From: Mucilaginibacter_A sp050955045
GTDB taxonomy: Bacteria > Bacteroidota > Bacteroidia > Sphingobacteriales > Sphingobacteriaceae
Length of the DNA: 64,000 nucleotides
Assembly (NCBI GenBank): GCA_050955045.1
Contig: JBPBQV010000020.1
Coordinates: forward strand, 1 to 64,000
Reading direction: 5' to 3'
The notes under the pieces were generated by a model, which was not told where the DNA came from, searched no databases, and saw only the letters and a list, made by a program, of their open reading frames with translations. Shown in pieces: positions 1 through 7,549 of this stretch (position 1 is its first letter; every line of letters begins with the position of its first letter). The position numbers and the translations under genes were made by a program.

Positions 1-336
1 AATCCAAGCGGCGAAACGGCTGCCATCAATCAGTTTGAATATAAAATTTTATTGAAGAATAATGAAATTTTTAACGGATTTGTGAATCACAGGATAGAGG
101 TTTCTGCCGGCGGCGGAAAAACAAATGTGCCAATAAATATTACCACAAACGCTTATCATTTAATTACAGACGAGCAAACGCGCAATTCTTTTACAGATTT
201 GGTGCAGAATTTATCCGGAGCTAAAAATGCACGAAAATCTATGATCACCATCAAAATAAAACCAACGCTGGATTTGGGCAATAAAGAAATTAGATATCCG
301 GGTTATATTACTTTTGATAAAGAAATTGGCAAGTAA
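1..336 (+). CDS. LEA type 2 (LEA14-like) family protein, C-terminal part
   Basis: The reading frame is open from the first base of the window, so the gene is truncated at its 5' end and only the last 111 codons are visible. The pattern of a small beta-sandwich with hydrophobic/polar alternation (start NPSGETAAINQFEYKILL, then a glycine-rich GGGKT turn and 'VPINITTNAYHL') resembles the LEA14/WHy-type domain of short Bacteroidota lipoproteins annotated as LEA type 2 family. Such proteins are usually periplasmic or lipid-anchored and of unknown role. The signal peptide would lie outside the window. The assignment rests on recalled family pattern only, with no strictly diagnostic residue. Confidence 0.55.
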   Translation, partial: NPSGETAAINQFEYKILLKNNEIFNGFVNHRIEVSAGGGKTNVPINITTNAYHLITDEQTRNSFTDLVQNLSGAKNARKSMITIKIKPTLDLGNKEIRYPGYITFDKEIGK

Positions 337-362
337 ATTTCGAATTGCGAGGTTTGAAGTTC

Positions 363-389
363 AGTGCTTTTTTTAGCACATAAAAATCA
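363..389 (+). repeat. dispersed box A/box B element, copy 1
   Basis: Box A is a variant (GTGCTTTTTTTA); box B is an exact TAAAAATCA. It lies 26 bp downstream of the LEA-type gene stop, in the gap before the helicase gene. Confidence 0.6.
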
Positions 390-460
390 GGCTTGCTACT
401 TTTCATTCCTTACACAGTTCACTCTGTATACCTTGCGCTCCCTGCTCCTAAAGAAAACCT

Positions 461-468
461 TATCTTTG
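461..468 (+). promoter_or_regulatory. -7 promoter box of the helicase gene
   Basis: TATCTTTG fits the Bacteroidota -7 consensus TAnnTTTG. Only 4 nt separate it from the ATG at 473, so the transcript would begin at or next to the start codon (leaderless mRNA). Confidence 0.6.
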
Positions 469-472
469 CGGT

Positions 473-1816
473 ATGCCCGTAACTTTTGAGGACTTTAATT
501 TTAACCCGCAGATACTGAACGCGATTGCTGCTGCGGGTTATACCGAACCAACGCCAATTCAGCAAAAAGCCATTCCGCCGATTTTGAATGGTCAGGATGT
601 AATGGGAATTGCGCAAACTGGAACCGGCAAAACGGCTGCGTACGTTTTGCCTTTGCTGATGAAACTAAAATATGCGCAAGGTGATGCACCGCGCGCATTG
701 ATTATTTCGCCAACGCGTGAGCTGGCGATGCAGATTGAAGAAAATATTATCGCTTATGCCGCCAATACGGATTTACGTACGGTGGTTTTATACGGAGGTT
801 TGGGGCCAAAAACACAAATTGAGCAAATCCAAAAAGGTGTTGATATTATCGTTGCTTCGCCTGGAAGGTTCCTGGATTTGTATCTGGCAGGCCACATTGT
901 TACTAAAACGTTGCAGGTTTTAGTTTTGGATGAAGCCGATAAAATGATGGATATGGGTTTTATGCCGCAGATCAATCGGATTTTGGAAGTTGTTCCGCGC
1001 AAACGGCAAAACCTGCTATTCTCGGCAACAATGAGCGATAAGATACATCTTTTAGCAGGTAATTTCTTAGAATTTCCAACCATAATTGAAGTTACGCCGC
1101 AGGCAACGCCCGCGCAAACCGTAGTACAAAAGTTATTTTTTGTGCCGAATATGAAAACCAAGATCAACCTGCTGAAAAAACTGCTGGAAGATCCGGAAAG
1201 TATTACCAAACTGATTGTTTTTTGTAAAACCCGCCAATCTGCAGAAGATGTTTTTAAGTTTTTAGAACGAAAACTTGGGCAGCAACAGGTTAAAGTTTTG
1301 CACGCGAATAAAGGCCAGAACACGCGCATCAACTCTATTAATTCCTTTAAAAATGATGAAGTAAAAATATTGGTTGCTACCGATGTTGCTTCGCGCGGAA
1401 TTGATGTAAGTGCGGTAAGTCATGTGATTAATTTTGATGTTCCGGTGGTGATTGAAGATTATGTGCATCGCATTGGCAGAACCGGAAGAGCTTTACAATC
1501 TGGTGAAGCGATTACTTTTTGTGCGCCTCATGAAGAGTATTATTTGAAGAAAATTGAAAAACTGATCCGCCAGAAAATAGAAATTTTACCAATTCCTGAA
1601 GGTGTTTTTGTGGAAGAAACCGGTTACGACGAGCGGCAGGAACAAAACAAAGAAATCGATTTGCAAATGCGGAAAGAAGATCCTGATTTTAAAGGTGCTT
1701 TCCACGAGAAGAAATTGTCTAATCAGAAGAGCAATCTTCCCAAGAAAAAAGATGAACGCGACCGCAAGTTTAAGTCGGCAAAAGCAGCAAGAGGCAAAAA
1801 ATTCGGGAATAAATAG
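473..1816 (+). CDS. DEAD-box ATP-dependent RNA helicase, RhlE-like
   Basis: A 447-residue cytoplasmic RNA helicase with the complete DEAD-box motif set: Q motif region near residues 25-31 (PTPIQQKAIP), Walker A AQTGTGKT, PTREL, DEAD (VLDEADKMMDMGF), SAT (LLFSATM), and in the second RecA domain the HRIGRTGR motif. The tail beyond about residue 380 is rich in Lys, Glu and Arg and lacks a folded extra domain, as in RhlE/CsdA-type helicases. The family unwinds short RNA duplexes in ribosome assembly, RNA turnover and cold adaptation. The ATG at 473 is favoured because a TAnnTTTG promoter box ends 4 nt before it. Exact subfamily is uncertain. Confidence 0.93.
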   Translation: MPVTFEDFNFNPQILNAIAAAGYTEPTPIQQKAIPPILNGQDVMGIAQTGTGKTAAYVLPLLMKLKYAQGDAPRALIISPTRELAMQIEENIIAYAANTDLRTVVLYGGLGPKTQIEQIQKGVDIIVASPGRFLDLYLAGHIVTKTLQVLVLDEADKMMDMGFMPQINRILEVVPRKRQNLLFSATMSDKIHLLAGNFLEFPTIIEVTPQATPAQTVVQKLFFVPNMKTKINLLKKLLEDPESITKLIVFCKTRQSAEDVFKFLERKLGQQQVKVLHANKGQNTRINSINSFKNDEVKILVATDVASRGIDVSAVSHVINFDVPVVIEDYVHRIGRTGRALQSGEAITFCAPHEEYYLKKIEKLIRQKIEILPIPEGVFVEETGYDERQEQNKEIDLQMRKEDPDFKGAFHEKKLSNQKSNLPKKKDERDRKFKSAKAARGKKFGNK

Positions 1817-1828
1817 TTCTTTTGCAGC

Positions 1829-2095
1829 ATGAAATTCAGAATTACACCGTTTAACCTGGCAACAGCCGCTTTTATTGTGCTGGCAGTTGATATCTGGATA
1901 AACGGCGCAAAAATCTCCGGCGGGCAATACCAGCATTTTGGCAGTGCCATCAGCTGGATATTTTTGCTTTTTGCAGCTGCCGTATCTTTTTTAGATATTT
2001 CACTCCGGAATTATTTCCCCGAAACAAAAAAGTTATGGCTGGTAGAAATCAGCCTGATCGTTCTAACAACTGTAATGTATTTTTTAGTAAGCTGA
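1829..2095 (+). CDS. small membrane protein of unknown function
   Basis: An 88-residue protein starting 12 bp after the helicase stop and probably co-transcribed with it. Three hydrophobic stretches (about residues 10-26, 40-58 and 68-87) predict a three-helix inner-membrane protein with short loops; the loop after helix 2 carries Arg and Lys, suggesting that side faces the cytoplasm. I do not recognise the family. The ATG, compact hydrophobic pattern and tight spacing make it a credible gene. Confidence 0.65.
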   Translation: MKFRITPFNLATAAFIVLAVDIWINGAKISGGQYQHFGSAISWIFLLFAAAVSFLDISLRNYFPETKKLWLVEISLIVLTTVMYFLVS

Positions 2096-2178
2096 GGAAG
2101 TTGATAGTTTATAACTAATTGCTGATAGCTGACACATCAATCCTCTTACCTCAAACCTTCTTACCTCAAAACCTTCTC

Positions 2179-2511
2179 ATGAAAAAAGCAGAAATAAAAT
2201 TAACCATAGAACTGGACGATTTGAACGTTCCGGAAAAAATAACCTGGGAATCTACCGATGCAACTACGAAAGAAGCTTTGCCTGTAACCGCATTTACGCT
2301 GGCTTTGTGGGATCATCAGTATAAAAACACCTTGAAAATTGATTTGTGGACGAAAGAAATGCCGGTTGACGAAATGAAACGTTTCTTTTATGAAACCTTA
2401 CAAACCATGGGCGATAGCTTTTTACGTGCAACCGGCGAAAAAAATATTGTAGAAGATCTGCGTGATTACTGTGCGCATTTTGCCGATAAAATGGAAATAA
2501 AACAAGGATAA
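2179..2511 (+). CDS. gldC: gliding motility protein GldC
   Basis: A 110-residue soluble protein matching the recalled GldC pattern: N-terminal 'KKAEIKLTIELDD', 'VPEKITW', the central 'TLKIDLWTKEM' and a helical 'RATGEKNIVEDL' end. GldC is a Bacteroidota protein associated with gliding motility and type IX secretion; its biochemical role is unclear. The frame extends 20 codons upstream, but the ATG at 2179 gives the family N-terminus, and the upstream extension looks like low-complexity intergenic sequence (repeated 'ttacctcaaa'). It lies between two small membrane-protein genes on the same strand. Confidence 0.85.
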   Translation: MKKAEIKLTIELDDLNVPEKITWESTDATTKEALPVTAFTLALWDHQYKNTLKIDLWTKEMPVDEMKRFFYETLQTMGDSFLRATGEKNIVEDLRDYCAHFADKMEIKQG

Positions 2512-2521
2512 AAACAGCATC

Positions 2522-2935
2522 ATGTCACCACGAACTTTTGTAACTTTTGCCGGATTTGTTATGCTGATTGTTGGGATATTTTCTCCTCTGATTAGCCCAT
2601 TAGGATTAGTCAAATGGAACTTGTTTGATCTGAACCAAGCTTTTGCAATTGTAGTTTTGGTAGTTGCAATTGTTGGTTTGGTTGGAATAGTTATACAAAA
2701 TAAACAGTTGTCTAAATTTGCAGCTTTGATTTCGCTTGCTTTAACCATACTGGTTTTTGTTGCTGCGGTGATGAAAGTAAAAACTTCGTTCAGCTTTATT
2801 CCGTTTCCTAAAATTTCGCAAACATTATCCGGATTGATACACTACCGTTGGGGCTGGTTTGTATTATTTGCCGGGCCAGTTCTGGCTTTGCTTGGATCAA
2901 GAAAAACAAAAAGCATTCATTCGGCAGGAAAATGA
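2522..2935 (+). CDS. four-helix membrane protein of unknown function
   Basis: A 137-residue protein starting 10 bp after gldC, likely in the same transcript. Four hydrophobic segments (about residues 5-25, 39-60, 66-86 and 108-127) predict an integral inner-membrane protein with a basic C-terminus (SRKTKS). No enzymatic motif is visible and I do not recognise the family. The 3' end of the gene pairs with the downstream dispersed element to form a hairpin between the two convergent genes. Confidence 0.7.
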   Translation: MSPRTFVTFAGFVMLIVGIFSPLISPLGLVKWNLFDLNQAFAIVVLVVAIVGLVGIVIQNKQLSKFAALISLALTILVFVAAVMKVKTSFSFIPFPKISQTLSGLIHYRWGWFVLFAGPVLALLGSRKTKSIHSAGK

Positions 2936-2946
2936 TTTTTGCTGAC

Positions 2947-2974
2947 TGAATGCTTCTTTTATCACCTAAAATTC
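2947..2974 (+). repeat. dispersed box A/box B element, copy 2, in a convergent-gene hairpin
   Basis: Box A ATGCTTCTTTTA is exact; box B is TAAAATTC. It fills the gap between convergent genes and supplies the TAG stop of the minus-strand YciI gene (2966-2968). AAGCATTCA near 2912-2925 can pair with TGAATGCTT here, giving a possible bidirectional terminator. Confidence 0.65.
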
Positions 2975-3256
2975 GGCAACTTTAAAAGGCTTGATTTCAA
3001 TATGATCCCAAACTTTGCCTTTAATGTATGGATCGTTGTTTAGCCATTCCTGCAAAGCTTCGGGCGTTTCAAACTGCACGATCATAGCCGAACCAATCAT
3101 TTGCTTTTGATTATTTAACAAGGCGCCACCAATTAAATAATGGCCTTTGTTTTTGGCTTCTTTTACGTTTTCCAAGTGTGCTGGCCGAGCTTGCATTCTT
3201 CTTTCCAAAGCGTTTTCGTCTGTAAAATCTAGTGCGTTTATCAAATATTGATTCAT
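2966..3256 (-). CDS. YciI family protein
   Basis: A 96-residue ferredoxin-like alpha/beta protein of the YciI family. The pattern 'ARPAHLENVKEAKNKGHYLIGGAL' with its conserved His, followed by 'GSAMIVQFETPEALQEWLNNDPY', is typical. Members are small cytoplasmic proteins of mostly unknown reaction; some relatives are dehydrochlorinase-like or muconolactone-isomerase-like. The open frame starts 8 codons earlier, but the Met at 3256 (MNQYLINAL) is the family-like start. It is convergent with the preceding gene. Confidence 0.8.
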   Translation of the reverse strand: MNQYLINALDFTDENALERRMQARPAHLENVKEAKNKGHYLIGGALLNNQKQMIGSAMIVQFETPEALQEWLNNDPYIKGKVWDHIEIKPFKVAEF

Positions 3257-3388
3257 GATTTTATTTTGATTAGGCAACAATTAAATTTATACTTTGATTG
3301 CTCACAAATATTTTAAATAAATCTGTAGTAAAAGTTAAATCTTACGTTCTAATTCTCCATTTTTAAAAGATACAGTTCATCTCAAGTT

Positions 3389-4921
3389 ATGAAAAATTTA
3401 AGCTTCTTTTTTGTGTTTATTCTGCTAGCAAGTTGCGGCTCTCCTACTCAACCATCTGCTACACAATCAGGTGTTTATCAGGAACAGTACCGGCCGCAGT
3501 TCCATTTCTCACCACAAAAAAACTGGATGAACGACCCAAATGGAATGGTTTATTTTGAGGGTACTTATCATTTATTCTTCCAGCAAAATCCTGTTGCTTT
3601 AACTATGGGCGCAATCCATTGGGGGCACGCAACCAGCACAGATTTAATACATTGGCAGCAGCAGCCAACGGCTTTGTTCCCAGACAGTTTAGGTTATATT
3701 TTTTCGGGAAGTGCTGTTGCTGATGTAAACAACACTTCCGGTTTTGGTAAAAATGGTCAAACGCCGTTAGTTGCTTTTTTTACCAGCCATAATCCGCAGG
3801 GCGAAAAAGCAGGCAAAACCACTTACGAAAACCAGAGCATGGCTTATAGTTTGGATAAAGGTAAAAGCTGGACTAAATTCAGCAGTAATCCGGTACTGAA
3901 AAATCCGGGTATTAAAGATTTCCGCGATCCGAAAGTAAAATGGTACGAACCGCAAAAAAAATGGCTTATGGCTTTGGCTGTAAAAGACCGTATTCATTTT
4001 TACTCTTCTAAAAATCTGAAACAATGGACAAAAGAAAGCGAATTTGGTGTGAATAGAGGCAGTCACGGCGGCGTTTGGGAATGCCCGGATTTAATTGAAA
4101 TGGATAACGCCGGGAAAAAAGAATGGGTTTTACTGGTCAGTATAAATCCCGGCGGCCCGAATGGCGGTTCTGCTACACAGTATTTTACCGGAAATTTCGA
4201 CGGAAAAACCTTCACGTCTGCAGATACCAAAACCAAATGGATTGATTACGGAACGGATAATTATGCCGGTGTAACTTGGTCTAACGTAAGCGGCGCGCCA
4301 CTATTTTTAGGTTGGATGAGCAATTGGCAATACGGACAGTTAGTTCCAACAAAAACCTGGAGAGGCACCATGACTATCCCCAGAAAATTATCTTTAAAAA
4401 CAGTAAACAATTCTGATTATTTGGCTTCAAAACCGGTAGAAGCTTTAGAAAAAATTGCAGGTAAAGCTGTTTCTTTAGATCAAATTAATATTAAAAACGA
4501 TTATGATTTGACACAAATATTTGATGTAACTTCTGGCTTGTACAAACTAAATTTCTCTGGTAAACAAATCAATGATTTTTGTATCATTCTTTCTAATGAT
4601 GCGCATGAACAGCTGGTAATTGGCTACGACAAAAAAGCAAATCAGTATTATACAGATCGTAGTAAATCTGGAAAAGTTGATTTTGAGAAAGGCTTTGCAA
4701 AAACACATTTTGCACCACGCATTGCATCCGACTCAGCAACAGAACTTACGCTTTTGGTTGATCATACTTCTGCTGAATTATTTGCTGATGGCGGTTTAAC
4801 TTGTATGGCAACTATATTTTTTCCGAAGCAACCTTACAATCATATTCAGCTTAAAGCACCTAACGGGTTAACTATAGATCAGTTAACTTTTGAGCCGATA
4901 AAATCTATCTGGAAAAAATAA
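3389..4921 (+). CDS. GH32 fructan hydrolase (levanase/inulinase/invertase type), lipoprotein
   Basis: A 510-residue glycoside hydrolase family 32 enzyme that would release fructose from levan, inulin or sucrose. The N-terminus is a lipoprotein signal with lipobox LLASC (Cys16), so the enzyme is membrane-anchored, possibly surface-exposed. Catalytic residues are in place: nucleophile Asp49 in WMNDPNG, the RDP stabiliser (Asp180) and acid/base Glu231 in ECPDL. A five-bladed propeller is followed by the C-terminal beta-sandwich (about 350-510). It stands alone: no SusC/SusD, fructokinase or regulator is adjacent. A strong hairpin terminator follows the stop. Endo versus exo action cannot be told from the sequence. 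Confidence 0.93.
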   Translation: MKNLSFFFVFILLASCGSPTQPSATQSGVYQEQYRPQFHFSPQKNWMNDPNGMVYFEGTYHLFFQQNPVALTMGAIHWGHATSTDLIHWQQQPTALFPDSLGYIFSGSAVADVNNTSGFGKNGQTPLVAFFTSHNPQGEKAGKTTYENQSMAYSLDKGKSWTKFSSNPVLKNPGIKDFRDPKVKWYEPQKKWLMALAVKDRIHFYSSKNLKQWTKESEFGVNRGSHGGVWECPDLIEMDNAGKKEWVLLVSINPGGPNGGSATQYFTGNFDGKTFTSADTKTKWIDYGTDNYAGVTWSNVSGAPLFLGWMSNWQYGQLVPTKTWRGTMTIPRKLSLKTVNNSDYLASKPVEALEKIAGKAVSLDQINIKNDYDLTQIFDVTSGLYKLNFSGKQINDFCIILSNDAHEQLVIGYDKKANQYYTDRSKSGKVDFEKGFAKTHFAPRIASDSATELTLLVDHTSAELFADGGLTCMATIFFPKQPYNHIQLKAPNGLTIDQLTFEPIKSIWKK

Positions 4922-4931
4922 ATTTTGGTAC

Positions 4932-4974
4932 AACACTGCTAAAATTAGCAATGCTTCTTTTAGCAGTGTTTTTT
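4932..4974. terminator. hairpin terminator after GH32, contains an element copy
   Basis: AACACTGCTAAAA (4932-4944) pairs perfectly with TTTTAGCAGTGTT (4958-4970), a 13-bp stem with a 13-nt loop, followed by TTTT. It sits between convergent genes. The loop and right arm contain the dispersed box A (ATGCTTCTTTTA, 4951-4962). Confidence 0.85.
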
Positions 4975-4984
4975 ATACAAAAAT

Positions 4985-5467
4985 TTAAAATAATTCTGTT
5001 TGCGCTTTGCCTGTAACAATAGCTTCGTGCTGCAGCAGCCATTTTTTGCGCCATAAACCACCAGCATAACCTGTTAATCCGCCGTTTTTGCCGATGATGC
5101 GATGACAGGGAACCACAATCCATAATTTGTTTTTGCCGTTGGCAGAAGCAATGGCGCGGATAGCTAACGGATTACCAAACTGTTGCGACATTTGCAAATA
5201 ACTTTGAGTCGAACCAAACTCAACTTTTCCCAATTCCTGCCAAACTTGTTTTTGAAAAGCTGTTCCGGGTTGATGGGAGGGAAAATCAAATATGCTTCTT
5301 TTACCGGCAAAATATTCGTGTAACTGCTGTACAGCAAGTTTTGTTACTTCGGTAATAGGTTCTGCAAGTTCTGCTTCTTCATTCAAAACGGTGATCGAAC
5401 TGATGCTGCCTTCAGTTTCTTCAATTTTAACAATTCCAATCGGCGAACGGTAATGTGCAACGGTCAT
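4985..5467 (-). CDS. ogt: methylated-DNA--[protein]-cysteine S-methyltransferase
   Basis: A 160-residue suicide DNA-repair protein that transfers the alkyl group from O6-alkylguanine (or O4-alkylthymine) to its own cysteine. The active-site motif VVPCHRIIG and the following GLTGYAGG loop are intact; the helix-turn-helix 'RAIASANGKNKL' precedes them. The length fits the stand-alone Ogt/MGMT class without an Ada domain. The start at 5467 (MTVAHYRSPIG) is supported by a TATCTTTG promoter box ending 3 nt upstream; the 18 extra upstream codons would run through that promoter. The segment encoding YFAGKRSIF carries a perfect match to the dispersed box A, but 'YFAGKR' is normal for the family, so this may be coincidence. 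Confidence 0.93.
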   Translation of the reverse strand: MTVAHYRSPIGIVKIEETEGSISSITVLNEEAELAEPITEVTKLAVQQLHEYFAGKRSIFDFPSHQPGTAFQKQVWQELGKVEFGSTQSYLQMSQQFGNPLAIRAIASANGKNKLWIVVPCHRIIGKNGGLTGYAGGLWRKKWLLQHEAIVTGKAQTELF

Positions 5468-5470
5468 CTT

Positions 5471-5478
5471 CAAAGATA
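5471..5478 (-). promoter_or_regulatory. -7 promoter box of ogt
   Basis: On the minus strand it reads TATCTTTG (TAnnTTTG), ending 3 nt before the ogt ATG. It is divergent from the ccmB box at 5507-5514. Confidence 0.6.
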
Positions 5479-5506
5479 AAATAAAATTAAAGCCGTTTTG
5501 CCTTGT

Positions 5507-5514
5507 TATATTTG
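5507..5514 (+). promoter_or_regulatory. -7 promoter box of ccmB
   Basis: TATATTTG lies 6 nt before the ATG at 5521. This argues against an upstream TTG start at 5503, which would sit before the promoter. Confidence 0.6.
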
Positions 5515-5520
5515 TGGCCA

Positions 5521-6204
5521 ATGAACTTATTTAATCAGGTTAAATTTTTGCTTCGGAAAGAGATTGTGTTAGAATGGCGATCAAAATATGCTTTTAACGG
5601 CGTGCTGCTTTACGTGGTTTCTACTGTTTTTGTATGCTATATTTCTTTCAATTTATCGCCGGGTTTCAGCAATAATCAGAGTTATCCAATTCTGTGGAAT
5701 GTTTTATTTTGGATCATTTTGTTGTTTGCATCAGTCAACGCGATTGCCAAAAGTTTTATGCAAGAAAGCAGCAACAGGCTCTTGTATTATTACACCATTG
5801 CCAGCGCAAAAGCCATTATTCTGGCTAAAATAATTTACAATTGTTTGCTAATGATGCTGTTAAGTACGCTGGCACTTATAATTTATTTGTTGTTTTTTAA
5901 AAATACGCTGGGCGATCCGCTTTATTATTACTTAGCTGTTTTAAGCGGAAGCATCAGTTTCTCGATGGTTTTCACAATGCTTTCGGCTATTGCTTCTAAA
6001 GCCGGAAACAACGGAACGATTATGGCAATTTTGTGTTTCCCAATTATTATTCCGGTGATTTTAGTGTTGATCCGCTTTTCTAAAAACGCAATGGACGGCA
6101 TCGAACGCAGTGCCAGTTATCATGATATGATTGTGCTTACAGCTATCAATCTAATTGTGGTAGCAACTTCTTTAGTTTTATTTCCTTATTTGTGGCGGGA
6201 TTGA
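5521..6204 (+). CDS. ccmB: heme exporter membrane protein CcmB
   Basis: A 227-residue inner-membrane protein with six hydrophobic helices, of the CcmB type that together with CcmA/CcmC delivers heme for cytochrome c maturation. The N-terminal 'LLRKEIVLEWRSKYA' and the 'SNRLLYYYTIASAKAIILAKI' segment are typical of Bacteroidota CcmB. CcmC is not immediately downstream here; instead a strong hairpin closes the transcript. Functional link in the window: the cytochrome c lipoprotein at 34706-35104 needs such a maturation system. ATG 5521 is chosen because of the promoter box 6 nt upstream. Confidence 0.87.
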   Translation: MNLFNQVKFLLRKEIVLEWRSKYAFNGVLLYVVSTVFVCYISFNLSPGFSNNQSYPILWNVLFWIILLFASVNAIAKSFMQESSNRLLYYYTIASAKAIILAKIIYNCLLMMLLSTLALIIYLLFFKNTLGDPLYYYLAVLSGSISFSMVFTMLSAIASKAGNNGTIMAILCFPIIIPVILVLIRFSKNAMDGIERSASYHDMIVLTAINLIVVATSLVLFPYLWRD

Positions 6205-6250
6205 TTAAAGAAATTACCTGCTAAAAGAAGCAGGCAATTTCTTTGATCAA
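6201..6250. terminator. long bidirectional hairpin terminator between ccmB and the M16 genes
   Basis: TTGAT, AAAGAAATT and CCTGCT pair with AGCAGG, AATTTCTTT and ATCAA, leaving single mismatches and a 6-nt loop. The stem is about 20 bp. The core CTAAAAGAAGC is the dispersed box A in reverse. It closes two convergent transcripts. Confidence 0.85.
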
Positions 6251-6252
6251 AA

Positions 6253-7524
6253 TCAATATTTACCAACAATCACTTTTACAAAACGATCAAAATCAAAATA
6301 CTGATTTGCCAGATTTTTCAATTCTGCGGAAGTGATACTTTGAACCGTTTTGGTATATAAATCATAATAATCGTAATCCATGCCAGAAAAATACAGGTTT
6401 TTGAATTTATCAGCATGAGAAAAAACGTTTTCCAAACTGCCCAGCAACGAACCCAACATATAATTACGAACCAGAGCAAGCTCTTCATCAGAAATTAATA
6501 CTGTTTTTAGCAGGTTAATTTCTTTCTCAATTTCCTGCAACGCTTCGCGGCAAACATCAACTCCAACTTCGGTAGCAATAAAAAATGTTCCAGTTTTTTT
6601 TAAGGAAGCCACCGCCGAACCAATGCCGTAAGTATAACCTTTATCTTCGCGGATATTGGCCATTAAACGCGAACCAAAATATCCACCCAAAACCGTATTC
6701 AATACTTGCAAACCAGGAAAATCCGGATGTGTGCGATTGATGGTAGAAAAACCTAAACGAATGGCAGATTGCAGTGCTTCCGGTTTTTCAATAATCAGCA
6801 GTTCGCCTTTTGCTATAGCAACTTCGGTTTGCGTAAAATTAGCGGTAACTGTATTTTGCCAGTCTTCAAAAGTATCCGAAATTAAACTTAATACACTTTC
6901 ATCAACTTTGCCCGAAACCACTAAAGTACAGTTGGCCGGCTGATATTGTTGCTGAAAATGCAGTTGTAAATCTACTTTTTTGATATGCACATAATCATCA
7001 GCTTCCGGTGCATAGCCGTAAATTGTTCCTTTATACAAAGCCTGGTTAAAAGTACGCCGGCCCAGAACATCGTTTTTTTGCAGATAAACCTGCAACTTTT
7101 GCTGCTGGTTCCGGACATAGGTTTCAATTTCTTTATCCGGAAAAATTGAATTGGTTAAAATATCTTTTACAATGGGCAACGTTGCCGCTAAATGCCTGTT
7201 TAGGGTATAGAGTGTAACCTGCGATTGGTCTGCACTGCATTCCACCTGTAAAAAAGCACCGTAAAAATCAATTTCGGCAGCAATCTGGGCTGTTGTACGG
7301 CTGCTTGTTCCTTCTGTTAATAAAGTATTTACGGTAGAGTTGGATAATGGGCTGGCCGGATTAAAACCCAAATTGTTAAAAATCCATTCCAGGCGAACCA
7401 GTTCTTGCCCGCCAGAATTAAAGGAAAATATTTTGCAGCCGTTTTCTAATACTATTTCTTGTGGCCTGATCAATGTCAATTCTTCAATTGCATGAAAATC
7501 AGGCGCTAATGTTCTGTTCAGCAT
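6253..7524 (-). CDS. M16 family peptidase-like protein, non-catalytic partner
   Basis: A 423-residue member of the M16B (processing-peptidase-like) family. It lacks the HxxEH zinc motif where it should occur (LVRLEWIFNNLGF) but keeps the C-domain RY signature (SRLMANIREDKGYTYG). It is therefore the beta/alpha-type inactive partner of the upstream gene, with which it would form a heterodimeric peptidase. The frame can be extended 15 codons to 7569, overlapping the upstream gene, but those codons are exactly a dispersed element; the Met at 7524 (MLNRTLAPDF) is the family-like start. Location cannot be told: no signal peptide is visible. Confidence 0.85.
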   Translation of the reverse strand: MLNRTLAPDFHAIEELTLIRPQEIVLENGCKIFSFNSGGQELVRLEWIFNNLGFNPASPLSNSTVNTLLTEGTSSRTTAQIAAEIDFYGAFLQVECSADQSQVTLYTLNRHLAATLPIVKDILTNSIFPDKEIETYVRNQQQKLQVYLQKNDVLGRRTFNQALYKGTIYGYAPEADDYVHIKKVDLQLHFQQQYQPANCTLVVSGKVDESVLSLISDTFEDWQNTVTANFTQTEVAIAKGELLIIEKPEALQSAIRLGFSTINRTHPDFPGLQVLNTVLGGYFGSRLMANIREDKGYTYGIGSAVASLKKTGTFFIATEVGVDVCREALQEIEKEINLLKTVLISDEELALVRNYMLGSLLGSLENVFSHADKFKNLYFSGMDYDYYDLYTKTVQSITSAELKNLANQYFDFDRFVKVIVGKY

Positions 7525-7549
7525 ACTTCTTTTATCAATATAAAAATCA
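7522..7549 (+). repeat. dispersed element, full copy, bridging the M16 stop and start codons
   Basis: Box A ATACTTCTTTTA and an exact box B TAAAAATCA. Read on the gene strand, the box B end supplies the TGA stop of the upstream M16 gene and the box A end supplies the ATG of the downstream one, so the element is exactly the intergenic unit. Confidence 0.7.

Noticed and set aside
5503..5520. Upstream TTG start for ccmB
   Set aside because: It lies before the TATATTTG promoter box and would translate the promoter itself.
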